5,980 nucleotides of DNA. It comes from an uncultured Gemmatimonadota bacterium (GTDB lineage Bacteria; Gemmatimonadota; Gemmatimonadetes; Gemmatimonadales; Gemmatimonadaceae). The position numbers were made by a program, and so were the translations under genes. How positions within the stretch are numbered: position 1 is the first letter of the stretch; every line of letters starts with the position of its first letter. The notes beneath the pieces were generated by a model, which was not told where the DNA came from, ran no database searches, and saw only the letters and a list, made by a program, of their open reading frames with translations. The DNA lies in the NCBI GenBank assembly GCA_946479015.1, contig CAMLEQ010000247.1:1-5980 (forward strand), written 5' to 3'. Shown here piece after piece: positions 1 through 5,871 of the stretch.

Positions 1-303
1 GTGTACTTCCACGTCACCAACATCGAGCAGGACTGGGACATCGTGCACGGCTTCGGCGTGCAGGGCGCGGAGAACGCGGAGCTGATCGTGCTCCCGGGCG
101 AGACGCGCACGCTGCGCTGGGTGCCGAAGGCACCGGGGATCTACCCGTTCTACTGCACCGACTTCTGCTCGGCGCTGCACCAGGAGATGCAGGGCTACAT
201 CCGGATCTCCCCCGCCGGCTCGACCGTGGCGCTCACGGCGAACACGAGCAAGCGGGCGCTGTCGCAGGCGGCGCGCGCGGCGGCCATTCCGACCGGGAAG
301 TGA
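1..303 (+). CDS. nosZ: Nitrous oxide reductase NosZ, C-terminal CuA domain (5' truncated by window edge)
   Basis: This is the last 100 codons of NosZ, the multicopper enzyme that reduces N2O to N2 in the periplasm. The reading frame is open at base 1, where GTG is an internal valine, so the gene begins outside the window. The fragment is the cupredoxin-fold CuA domain that receives electrons. Visible ligands, in window residue numbers, are His16 (in DIVHGFG), Cys52 and Cys56 (in YCTDFC), His60 and Met63 (in HQEM). Where proteobacterial clade I enzymes have CSWFC, this one has CTDFC, a form I associate with clade II enzymes. The catalytic CuZ propeller lies upstream and is not visible. The tail after the CuA motif (about residues 70-100) is Ala/Ser/Thr-rich. 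The stop codon overlaps the GTG of the next frame in the tetranucleotide GTGA, so the maturation gene is directly coupled. Identity is very secure; the clade call is a motif-based inference. Confidence 0.95.
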   Translation: MYFHVTNIEQDWDIVHGFGVQGAENAELIVLPGETRTLRWVPKAPGIYPFYCTDFCSALHQEMQGYIRISPAGSTVALTANTSKRALSQAARAAAIPTGK

Positions 304-2006
304 GCATCATGCACGGGCCGAGGGCGCTCGTCGTGGCGGCGTCGATGCTGGCGCTGGCGGCGTGCGCCCCGGCCGGGCCGCGGCCGATCGCGTACGGCGA
401 GGCCGAGTGCGACTACTGTCGCATGGGCATCAGCGATCCCCGCTTCGGCGCCGAGGTGGTGACGCGCACCGGGGCGGTGCGCGAGTTCGACTCCATCGAA
501 TGCCTCGTCTCGTACCTGCTGGAGGGGAGCGACTCGGCCGCGGTGCGATCGGTGTGGGTGGCCGACTTCCGGCGGCCGGGCACGCTCGTGCCGGCGGAGC
601 GCGCCCGCTACCTGCGCGCGCCGGGCGGTCCGGCGAGCCCGATGGGGCTCGGCATCGTGGCCGTCGGCTCGGCGGCGGACGAGCGCGCGCTGCGGTCGGC
701 GTTCGACGGCGAGGCGATGGACTGGACGCAGGTGCGGGGGCTGGTGCGGCACGCGCGGGTGCGAGTCGCCGCGGAGATCCCCCACCACGCGCCGGACGCG
801 TCGGCGCATGGTGGAGCGGACGAGATCGAGGTCGCGCCCGGCGGGCCCGTCTCGCGCATCGGCGACGCCGTCCGCCTGGCGCGTCCGGGCGCGCGCATCC
901 TCGTAGGCCCTGGCGTCTACCGCGAGCCCACCATCCTCGTGGACAAGCCGGTGCGCATCGAGGGGGTGGGACGCCCGACGCTCGACGGCGAGGGCGCGCG
1001 CCAGATCATGACCGTCACCGCCGACGACGTCACCGTGCGCGGCCTCCGCTTCGCCCACGTGGGCACGAGCTACATGCAGGACCGCGCGGCGATCAAGGTG
1101 GTGGAGGCGGCCAACTGCGCGATCGTGGACAACCAGATCGACGACGCCTTCTTCGGGATCTACCTGGCGAAGGTGACCGGGTGCCGCGTGGAGGGGAACG
1201 TGCTCCGCGCCACCAAGAGCACGGAAGCGGCGTCGGGGAACGGCATCCACCTCTGGTCATCGCGCGAGGTGCTGGTGGAGCGCAATCGCATCGCCGGCCA
1301 CCGCGATGGGATCTACCTCGAGTTCGGCCGCGCCGACGTGGTGCGCGACAACGTGAGCGAGGACAACCTGCGCTACGGGATGCACTTCATGTACTCCGAC
1401 AGCTGTCACTACCTCGGCAACACCTTCCGCCGCAACCAGGCCGGGGTGGCGGTGATGTACAGCAAGGTGGTGGAGATGACGGGGAACCGCTTCGAGTCGA
1501 ACTGGGGGAGCGCGAGCTACGGCCTCCTCCTGAAGGAGATCGCCGACGCGACGGTGCGGAGCAACCAGTTCACGCGGAACACCGTGGGCCTGTTCGCCGA
1601 CGGCGCGAGCCGGATCGACGCGCGCGACAACGCGTTCACGGACAACGGCTGGGCGGTGAAGCTGCTCTCCAGCACCTACGACGGCACCTTCATGGGGAAC
1701 GACTTCATCGGCAACACGTTCGACGTCGCGACCAACGGGCGCGAGAGCGAGAACGCGTTCGCCGGCAACTACTACGACACGTATCGGGGCTACGACCTCG
1801 ACCGGGACGGCTTCGGCGACGTCCCGCACCGCCCCGTGCGCCTCTTCTCGATGATCGTCGAGCGGAACGCGCCGACGCTCATCCTGCTGCGCACCCTGTT
1901 CGTGGGGATGCTCGACGCCGCCGAGCGGGTGATCCCGGCGCTCACGCCGGAGACGATCGTCGACCGGCACCCCGCCATGCACCCCCACACCGGGCGGGCC
2001 GCGTGA
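300..2006 (+). CDS. nosL/nosD: NosL-NosD fusion: lipoprotein copper chaperone joined to periplasmic NosD beta-helix protein
   Basis: One uninterrupted frame of 568 codons encodes two nos maturation factors. Residues 1-22 are a lipoprotein signal with lipobox LAAC and lipidated Cys22. Residues about 23-155 match NosL, the Cu(I) chaperone for NosZ: a CDYCRM motif (Cys37, Cys40, Met42), an FDSIEC segment and an SPMG segment near residue 115. Residues about 156-174 are a linker with several histidines. Residues about 175-545 match NosD, a right-handed parallel beta-helix (CASH) protein, with GIHLWSS, RYGMHFMYSDS, GVAVMYS and the typical late segment GYDLDRDGFGD near residues 498-507. NosD is normally a separate exported protein that forms the NosDFY complex; here it has no signal of its own and relies on the NosL one. 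No in-frame ATG with a following signal peptide lies at the junction. GTG at 300 overlaps the nosZ stop. ATG at 309, with GGGAAG eight bases upstream, is an equally good start. Domain identities are secure; physiological fusion is inferred from the intact frame. Confidence 0.9.
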   Translation: MSIMHGPRALVVAASMLALAACAPAGPRPIAYGEAECDYCRMGISDPRFGAEVVTRTGAVREFDSIECLVSYLLEGSDSAAVRSVWVADFRRPGTLVPAERARYLRAPGGPASPMGLGIVAVGSAADERALRSAFDGEAMDWTQVRGLVRHARVRVAAEIPHHAPDASAHGGADEIEVAPGGPVSRIGDAVRLARPGARILVGPGVYREPTILVDKPVRIEGVGRPTLDGEGARQIMTVTADDVTVRGLRFAHVGTSYMQDRAAIKVVEAANCAIVDNQIDDAFFGIYLAKVTGCRVEGNVLRATKSTEAASGNGIHLWSSREVLVERNRIAGHRDGIYLEFGRADVVRDNVSEDNLRYGMHFMYSDSCHYLGNTFRRNQAGVAVMYSKVVEMTGNRFESNWGSASYGLLLKEIADATVRSNQFTRNTVGLFADGASRIDARDNAFTDNGWAVKLLSSTYDGTFMGNDFIGNTFDVATNGRESENAFAGNYYDTYRGYDLDRDGFGDVPHRPVRLFSMIVERNAPTLILLRTLFVGMLDAAERVIPALTPETIVDRHPAMHPHTGRAA

Positions 2007-2716
2007 TCACGCTCCAGGATGTCGCCAAGCGGTTCGGCCGCGTGGAGGTGCTGCGCGGGGTCGATCTCGCGCTGCGCCCCGGCCGCGTGACCGCGATCGT
2101 GGGCCCGAACGGCGCCGGGAAGACGACGATGATCAAGATCATCCTCGGCCTCGCGCGCGCCGACCGCGGACGCGTCCTGTTCGACGGCCGCCCGGTGACC
2201 GACGATCCCGCGTACCGCGCGCGCATCGGCTACATGCCGCAGATCGCGCGCTTTCCCGAGCACCTCACCGGCGTCGACTTGCTCGCCATGCTCGAGGACC
2301 TGCGCGGCGGCGCCGCCGCCGTCGACCGCGGACTCGTGGAGCGCTTCCGGCTCGAGGACCAGCTCGCGAAGCCGCTGCGCGTGCTCTCCGGCGGCACGCG
2401 GCAGAAGGTGAACGCCGCCATGGCGTTCCTCTTCCGCCCCGATCTCCTCGTGCTCGACGAGCCCACGGCGGGACTCGATCCCGTCGCGAGCAGCGTGCTC
2501 AAGGACGAGATCCTCGGCGCGCGCGCCGGCGGGCGCACGTTCCTCATCACGTCGCACATCATGAGCGAGCTGGAGGAGCTCGCGGACGACGTCGCGTTCC
2601 TCCTCGACGGCCAGGTGCGCTTCGCCGGACCGCTGGACGACCTGAAGCGCGACACGCGCCAGGTCAACCTCGAGCGCGCCATCGCGCGGCTCATGACCCG
2701 GGGGGTCGCCGCATGA
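2003..2716 (+). CDS. nosF: NosF, ABC transporter ATP-binding protein of the NosDFY complex
   Basis: This cytoplasmic ATPase powers the NosDFY transporter needed to assemble the CuZ centre of NosZ, probably by exporting a sulfur species or driving conformational change for metal loading. All ABC motifs are present: Walker A GPNGAGKTT (residues 34-42), Q-loop Gln80 in YMPQ, signature LSGGTRQK (128-135), Walker B LLVLDEP (148-154), D-loop GLD (157-159) and switch His185 in TSH. At 237 residues it is shorter than the roughly 300-residue proteobacterial NosF proteins; the missing part is the C-terminal extension, not the nucleotide-binding core. The GTG start at 2003 shares GTGA with the upstream stop and has no convincing Shine-Dalgarno, so it probably depends on coupling. 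The frame stays open far upstream, but that part is a shadow of nosL-nosD. The gene name rests on context, because the ATPase alone resembles many ABC-2 type subunits. Confidence 0.94.
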   Translation: MITLQDVAKRFGRVEVLRGVDLALRPGRVTAIVGPNGAGKTTMIKIILGLARADRGRVLFDGRPVTDDPAYRARIGYMPQIARFPEHLTGVDLLAMLEDLRGGAAAVDRGLVERFRLEDQLAKPLRVLSGGTRQKVNAAMAFLFRPDLLVLDEPTAGLDPVASSVLKDEILGARAGGRTFLITSHIMSELEELADDVAFLLDGQVRFAGPLDDLKRDTRQVNLERAIARLMTRGVAA

Positions 2717-3504
2717 ACGCCACGGGCAAGGTGGTCCGCTACGAGCTGCGCGACGTGATCCGCAGCCGGTGGGTGATCGCGTACGCGCTCTTCTTCCTCC
2801 TCGTCACCGACACGCTGCTCCGCTTCGGCGATGGCGGCACGAAGGCGCTGCTCAGCCTCGTCAACGTCGTGCTGTTCCTGATCCCGCTCGTCACCATCGT
2901 GTTCGGGACGATGTACCTGTACGACGCGCGGGAGTTCATCGAGCTCCTGCTCGCGCAGCCCGTGCGGCGGCGGCAGCTCTTCGCCGGCCTCTATCTCGGG
3001 CTGGCGCTCCCGCTCTCGCTGGGCTTCGTCGCCGGCATCACCGTGCCGTTCGCGGTGCACGGACTCGACGCGCCCTCCGAGCTCGGCACGCTCGCGGCGC
3101 TCGCGCTCGGCGGGGTGCTGCTCACCGCCATCTTCGTCGCCATCGCCTTCCTGATCGCCGTGCGCGTCGAGGACAAGGTGAAGGGGCTCGGCGCGGCGAT
3201 CGCGCTCTGGCTCCTGTTCACGGTGCTCTACGACGGCATCGTGCTGCTGGCGGTGCTGCTATTCGCCGACTATCCGCTCGAGCGGCCGATGGTGGCGCTC
3301 ATGCTGACCAACCCCGTCGACCTGGCGCGGGTGCTTCTCCTCATGCGCTTCGACGTGTCGGCGCTCATGGGGTACACCGGCGCCGTGTTCCAGAAGCTGT
3401 TCGACACCACATCGGGCGTCGCGCTCGCGCTGGGCGTGCTGGCCGCGTGGTGCGTCGTACCGCTCGCCGTCGGATGCCGGTGGTTCCGGCGAAAGGACTT
3501 CTGA
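2713..3504 (+). CDS. nosY: NosY, membrane permease subunit of the NosDFY ABC transporter
   Basis: This is the integral membrane partner of NosF, of the ABC-2 permease type, and the membrane seat for NosD. The 263-residue product has about six hydrophobic segments, at roughly residues 19-36, 49-70, 91-115, 127-150, 159-185 and 235-256, which is the NosY pattern. A charged segment after the second helix (DAREFIELLLAQPVRRRQ) and the LTNPVDLARVLLLM stretch (198-211) are typical of NosY/ABC-2 permeases. The length is close to the usual value of about 270. The start ATG overlaps the nosF stop in ATGA, so nosF and nosY are translationally coupled, as expected for subunits of one complex. The C-terminus ends in basic residues (RWFRRKDF), consistent with a cytoplasmic end by the positive-inside rule. 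Assignment is by topology, motifs and position. Confidence 0.93.
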   Translation: MNATGKVVRYELRDVIRSRWVIAYALFFLLVTDTLLRFGDGGTKALLSLVNVVLFLIPLVTIVFGTMYLYDAREFIELLLAQPVRRRQLFAGLYLGLALPLSLGFVAGITVPFAVHGLDAPSELGTLAALALGGVLLTAIFVAIAFLIAVRVEDKVKGLGAAIALWLLFTVLYDGIVLLAVLLFADYPLERPMVALMLTNPVDLARVLLLMRFDVSALMGYTGAVFQKLFDTTSGVALALGVLAAWCVVPLAVGCRWFRRKDF

Positions 3505-3540
3505 CGGCCTCTCGTTTCACCACTGCACTGACGGCTCCCC

Positions 3541-3548
3541 GAGGAGGG
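3541..3548 (+). promoter_or_regulatory. Strong ribosome binding site for the cupredoxin gene
   Basis: GAGGAGGG lies 8 bases before the ATG at 3557 and fixes that start over the second ATG at 3563. It is the first clear Shine-Dalgarno after the coupled nos genes. The 52-base gap from nosY (3505-3556) shows no TAnnnT -10 element, so read-through from the nos operon with independent, efficient translation is likely. Confidence 0.75.
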
Positions 3549-3556
3549 CGACCAAC

Positions 3557-4018
3557 ATGTACATGACGGACACGCGCGCCATGACGGCGCTGGGACTCGC
3601 GCTGCTGCTGGCGGCATGCTCCGGAGCGGAGCGGCGCGCGGGAACGGACACCACCGGTGCCCAGGCGGCGACCGCGCCCGCGGCGCCGGCCGGCGGGCCG
3701 GCCACCCCGGCCCCCGGCGGCAAGGTGATCACCATCCAGCTCATCAGCGACGAGAAGGGGAACTACTTCAAGCCGAACGACATCGAGGCGAAGCGGGGGG
3801 ACGTGCTCCGCTACACGCTCGTGAGCGGGGTGCACAACGTGGACTTCCTCCCCGACTCGAACCCCGGCGCGTCGGGACTCCCCAAGGCGAGCGACATGCT
3901 GCAGCTCCCCGGCCAGACCTTCGACGTGCCGGTCACCTTCGCCAAGGGCCACTACTACTTCCAGTGCGATCCGCACGCCCTGCTGGGGATGAAGGGGAAG
4001 TTGGAGGTGGAGGACTGA
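3557..4018 (+). CDS. Plastocyanin-like cupredoxin lipoprotein, probable electron carrier to NosZ
   Basis: This is a small blue-copper protein exported and probably lipid-anchored outside the cytoplasmic membrane. Residues 1-21 form a signal peptide with lipobox LAAC ending at Cys21. Residues about 22-55 are an Ala/Pro/Gly/Thr-rich flexible tether. The cupredoxin domain spans about 56-153. The type 1 copper ligands are complete: His93 (in SGVHNVDF), then Cys137, His140 and Met145 in the spacing C-x2-H-x4-M found in plastocyanin-like proteins. The usual role is one-electron transfer. Position directly after nosY and before a terminator-like hairpin suggests it donates electrons to the CuA centre of NosZ, in place of a cytochrome c. 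A copper-carrier role is a less likely alternative. It cannot be assigned a standard nos gene letter. Domain and ligands are seen directly; the NosZ partnership is inferred from context. Confidence 0.9.
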   Translation: MYMTDTRAMTALGLALLLAACSGAERRAGTDTTGAQAATAPAAPAGGPATPAPGGKVITIQLISDEKGNYFKPNDIEAKRGDVLRYTLVSGVHNVDFLPDSNPGASGLPKASDMLQLPGQTFDVPVTFAKGHYYFQCDPHALLGMKGKLEVED

Positions 4019-4024
4019 TCCCCC

Positions 4025-4055
4025 GCGCGCTGTCGGCGGCTCCCCGACGGCGCGC
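4025..4055 (+). terminator. GC-rich hairpin after the cupredoxin gene, likely end of the nos transcript
   Basis: Bases 4025-4036 pair with 4044-4055: a 12-base-pair stem with one G-U wobble (4031 with 4049) and a 7-base loop. It starts six bases after the stop codon. The tract after it (GCGCGGTTGTCC) is poor in T, so it is not a classic intrinsic terminator, but such hairpins often act as terminators or 3' stabilisers in GC-rich genomes. The repeated GC dinucleotides allow register shifts in the lower stem. Confidence 0.55.
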
Positions 4056-4143
4056 GCGCGGTTGTCCCGACTGACGGAGCCTCCACGCCACGCGAGCTTC
4101 GAGGCGAATCCTTCACCCGCACCGGAGCACGCATGCCAACGGA

Positions 4144-4193
4144 CCAACTGCAGCCCCCACGCGTTCGGCGCACCACGCTCCGTCTGCAGTTGG
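4144..4193. repeat. Perfect 10-base inverted repeat in the leader of the universal stress protein gene
   Basis: CCAACTGCAG at 4144-4153 is matched exactly by CTGCAGTTGG at 4184-4193, with a 30-base spacer. A second GCCAAC (4135-4140) can also pair with GTTGGC (4189-4194), giving two mutually exclusive pairings. The repeat lies 71-121 bases before the start codon at 4265, in a stretch with no gene. In RNA it would form a 10-base-pair stem; in DNA it could be a spaced operator. No transposase or target duplication was seen nearby. Function unknown. Confidence 0.6.
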
Positions 4194-4253
4194 CCGTTCG
4201 CGCGGCGAGAGCCGCCCGGGGCGAGCCAGACCCGATCCATCGGCGCTCGCGCC

Positions 4254-4259
4254 AGGAGG
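4254..4259 (+). promoter_or_regulatory. Shine-Dalgarno that sets the start of the universal stress protein
   Basis: AGGAGG lies 5 bases before ATG 4265. The frame is also open from an ATG at 4133, but that extension is arginine-rich, lacks an RBS and contains the inverted repeat, whereas residues right after 4265 match the beta-strand that opens Usp domains. The 4056-4253 leader contains no TA dinucleotide, so I see no sigma-70 -10 box in it. Confidence 0.8.
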
Positions 4260-4264
4260 TAGGG

Positions 4265-5209
4265 ATGACACAGCGCTTGCTGGTCGCGACGACGGGCGGC
4301 GCCGGCAGCGAATCCGCGCTGCACGTGGCGGCCGCGCTCTCCGCCGCCAGGGACGCCGAGGTGGACGTGCTGACCGTGCTCGAGCCGACGCCCGTCCTCG
4401 ACGCCGGCTTCGGTGCCGCGGTGCTCCCGTTCGACGAGATCGAGCGACAGCGGCGGAACGAGCTGCTGGCGCGCGTTCGCGCGCAGGTGGACGCCGTCGC
4501 CGGCACGACCGAGCGGTGGACGGTGCGCTTCCGCCTCGGCAGCCCCGCGCACGAGATCGTGGAGAGCGCGCGGATGCACGACGTGTCGCTGGTGGTGCTC
4601 GGCCTCGGGCGCCACGAGCCGGCGGACCGCATCTTCGGCCACGAGACCGCGCTGCGGGTCAGCCGCATGTCGCCGGTGCCCGTGCTCGCCGTGGCGCCGG
4701 GGCTGCACTCGCTCCCCACGCGCGCGATCGGCGCCATGGACTTCAGCCCGTCGAGCATCGAGGCGGCGCGCGCCGCCGCGCGGCTGATGACCGCGCCGGG
4801 GACGCTGACGCTCGCGCACGTCGCGCCGCCGCTGGACATCGAGAGCGTGGAGGCCGACACGTGGGAGCGACGCTACGCGACCGGCGTGGCCGAAGCGTTC
4901 GCGCGCCTGGCGCGGCGCCTCGAGCCGCCCAGCGGCGTGACCGTCGACCACGTGGTGCTCGAGGGCGATGCCGCGGTGGAGCTGCTCGCGCTCGCGCGAC
5001 GGACGAACGCCGACTTCATCGCCGCCGGCAGCCATGGCTACAACCTCGTGGAGCGCATGCTCGTGGGGAGCGTGGCGACCAAGCTCCTGCGCTCGGCGCA
5101 CTGCTCGGTGCTGCTCGCGCCGGCGGAGCGCATCGCGCGGCTCGTGCCGGACGAGCGGGGCGCCGCCGAGGCCGCCACGCCGCACGGTGGCGCCGCCATC
5201 GGCCCCTGA
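4265..5209 (+). CDS. Two-domain (tandem) universal stress protein
   Basis: The 314-residue protein contains two UspA-type alpha/beta domains, about residues 1-145 and 153-286. The first opens with RLLVATTGG and the second with RAIGAMDFSPSS, the usual opening strand and loop. The second has an intact nucleotide-binding loop of the form G-x2-G-x9-G-S (Gly255, Gly258, Gly268, Ser269) followed by SVLLAP, so ATP binding is likely there. In the first, the matching loop is LGLGRHEPADRIFGHE, with G-x-G spacing and His after the last Gly, so it appears degenerate. The C-terminal tail (about 287-314) is low in complexity. Proteins of this family bind ATP or AMP and support survival of energy or oxygen stress; no specific substrate can be named. 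It follows the hairpin that closes the nos operon and probably has its own promoter. The gene ends 27 bases from the end of a convergent gene. Confidence 0.9.
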   Translation: MTQRLLVATTGGAGSESALHVAAALSAARDAEVDVLTVLEPTPVLDAGFGAAVLPFDEIERQRRNELLARVRAQVDAVAGTTERWTVRFRLGSPAHEIVESARMHDVSLVVLGLGRHEPADRIFGHETALRVSRMSPVPVLAVAPGLHSLPTRAIGAMDFSPSSIEAARAAARLMTAPGTLTLAHVAPPLDIESVEADTWERRYATGVAEAFARLARRLEPPSGVTVDHVVLEGDAAVELLALARRTNADFIAAGSHGYNLVERMLVGSVATKLLRSAHCSVLLAPAERIARLVPDERGAAEAATPHGGAAIGP

Positions 5210-5236
5210 TCGCCGCGCCCGGGACGAATCTCGCGG

Positions 5237-5794
5237 TCAGCTCCCGTCCTCGCGCCAGTGCTCCGGCGCGAGGAAGGGGGCGAGCGCGTACGTCACCAGC
5301 ACCTCGTAGGCGCGCTGTCGGTCCACGCGGCCGGCGGTGAGAATGCCGACGGCACCGAGCCCGCGCTTCGTCTCGCGCTCGCCGGTGAGCGCGTCCATCG
5401 CGTCGCCGAGCTCCGCCCCCTGGCGCACGAGCGATGCCACCGCGGGGGGGAGCGGCATCGCGAGCGAGCCGCCCGTGCCCGCGCGCCCGTCGCGATGCAC
5501 CACCACCACCCACGCGCACGTGCGCAACCCCTCCGGCGCCTCCACCACGCCCCCTTCGATTCCCACGCCGAGGTCCGCATCGAGCGCCTCGCGTGCGGCC
5601 GTGGCACGCGCGCGCGCGCCGCGGATGGTCTCCTCGTCCCCCCACGGCTGATCGCGGACGGTGGACGGGACGGCGATCCCCTCGACGATCGCCGAGGGTG
5701 CGAGCTGGGCGACCGCCGCGCGCGCGGCGGCGATCTTCACCACGTTCGTCGAGCCCACCGCCACGCGGCGGAGCGAGGAGAGCGCATCGGGCAT
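5237..5794 (-). CDS. yjjX: Inosine/xanthosine triphosphatase, YjjX (DUF84/NTPase) family
   Basis: This house-cleaning phosphatase is expected to hydrolyse the damaged purine nucleotides ITP and XTP, keeping deaminated bases out of DNA and RNA; the Escherichia coli YjjX is the studied example. With the start at 5794 the product is 185 residues, slightly longer than the roughly 170 usual. Family motifs are clear: VGSTNVVK near the N-terminus (nucleotide pocket), DQPWGDEET, GVGIEGGV, ELGDAMD, GAVGILT and a final DRQRAYEVLVTYALAPF. An ATG at 5818 would add eight residues, but it falls inside the spacer of the best promoter. From 5794 the protein starts just before the first conserved strand. The other conserved purine NTPase family, RdgB/HAM1, has a different motif set and does not fit. 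It converges with the universal stress gene and diverges from the next regulator gene. Confidence 0.9.
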   Translation of the reverse strand: MPDALSSLRRVAVGSTNVVKIAAARAAVAQLAPSAIVEGIAVPSTVRDQPWGDEETIRGARARATAAREALDADLGVGIEGGVVEAPEGLRTCAWVVVVHRDGRAGTGGSLAMPLPPAVASLVRQGAELGDAMDALTGERETKRGLGAVGILTAGRVDRQRAYEVLVTYALAPFLAPEHWREDGS

Positions 5795-5802
5795 GGTGGC
5801 GG

Positions 5803-5831
5803 AAGATACGCGCGGCATCGCGCACCGTCAG
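5803..5831 (-). promoter_or_regulatory. Possible sigma-70-type promoter of the yjjX gene
   Basis: Read on the minus strand, CTGACG (5831-5826) and TATCTT (5808-5803) are separated by 17 bases; each matches the consensus at four of six positions. Transcription would begin within a base or two of the ATG at 5794, giving a leaderless or nearly leaderless mRNA, which agrees with the absence of any Shine-Dalgarno there. Predicted by eye only. Confidence 0.45.
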
Positions 5832-5837
5832 GGCGGC

Positions 5838-5866
5838 TTGCCCCGCGTGCGCGCCCGGGATAGACT
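5838..5866 (+). promoter_or_regulatory. Possible sigma-70-type promoter of the CGNR/ABATE gene
   Basis: TTGCCC (5838-5843) and TAGACT (5861-5866) are 17 bases apart, each with four of six consensus matches. The expected transcription start near 5873 leaves about 17 bases before the ATG at 5890. It stands back to back with the yjjX promoter; the two -35 elements are six bases apart. Predicted by eye only. Confidence 0.45.
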
Positions 5867-5871
5867 AGTCT
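5862..5871. repeat. 10-base perfect palindrome overlapping the -10 element
   Basis: AGACTAGTCT is its own reverse complement and covers five of the six bases of the proposed -10 box plus the bases up to the predicted start point. This is a usual place for a repressor half-site pair. A 10-base palindrome can also arise by chance, although this AT-containing one stands out in a GC-rich spacer. Confidence 0.4.

Noticed and set aside
362..2002. Long open frame upstream of nosF in the same frame
   Set aside because: It is the +2 shadow of nosL-nosD; the translation is Arg/Gly/Pro-rich without domains, and the ABC protein begins at GTG 2003.
3501..3535. Direct repeat CTGACGGC at 3501-3508 and 3528-3535 between nosY and the cupredoxin
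   Set aside because: Short, the first copy overlaps the nosY stop codon, similar octamers occur elsewhere in the window, and no further repeat unit is seen.
4062..4262. Small 66-codon frame with a TTG start in the leader region
   Set aside because: No ribosome binding site, starts at the hairpin edge, and its composition resembles random translation of GC-rich DNA.
4133..4264. N-terminal 44-residue extension of the universal stress protein from an upstream ATG
   Set aside because: It is arginine/proline-rich with no Usp similarity, has no ribosome binding site, contains the inverted repeat, and is superseded by ATG 4265 with AGGAGG at ideal spacing.
195..5185. Several long minus-strand open frames opposite nosL-nosD, nosF, nosY, the cupredoxin and the stress gene
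   Set aside because: Their products are rich in Arg, His and Ala without motifs; high GC produces such antisense frames, and the sense strand has clear families.
5207..5239. Hairpin between the convergent stress and yjjX genes (TGA...CCGCG / CGCGG...TCA)
   Set aside because: Only a 5-base core stem plus a bulged 3-base extension with a 14-base loop and no T tract; too weak to call a bidirectional terminator.
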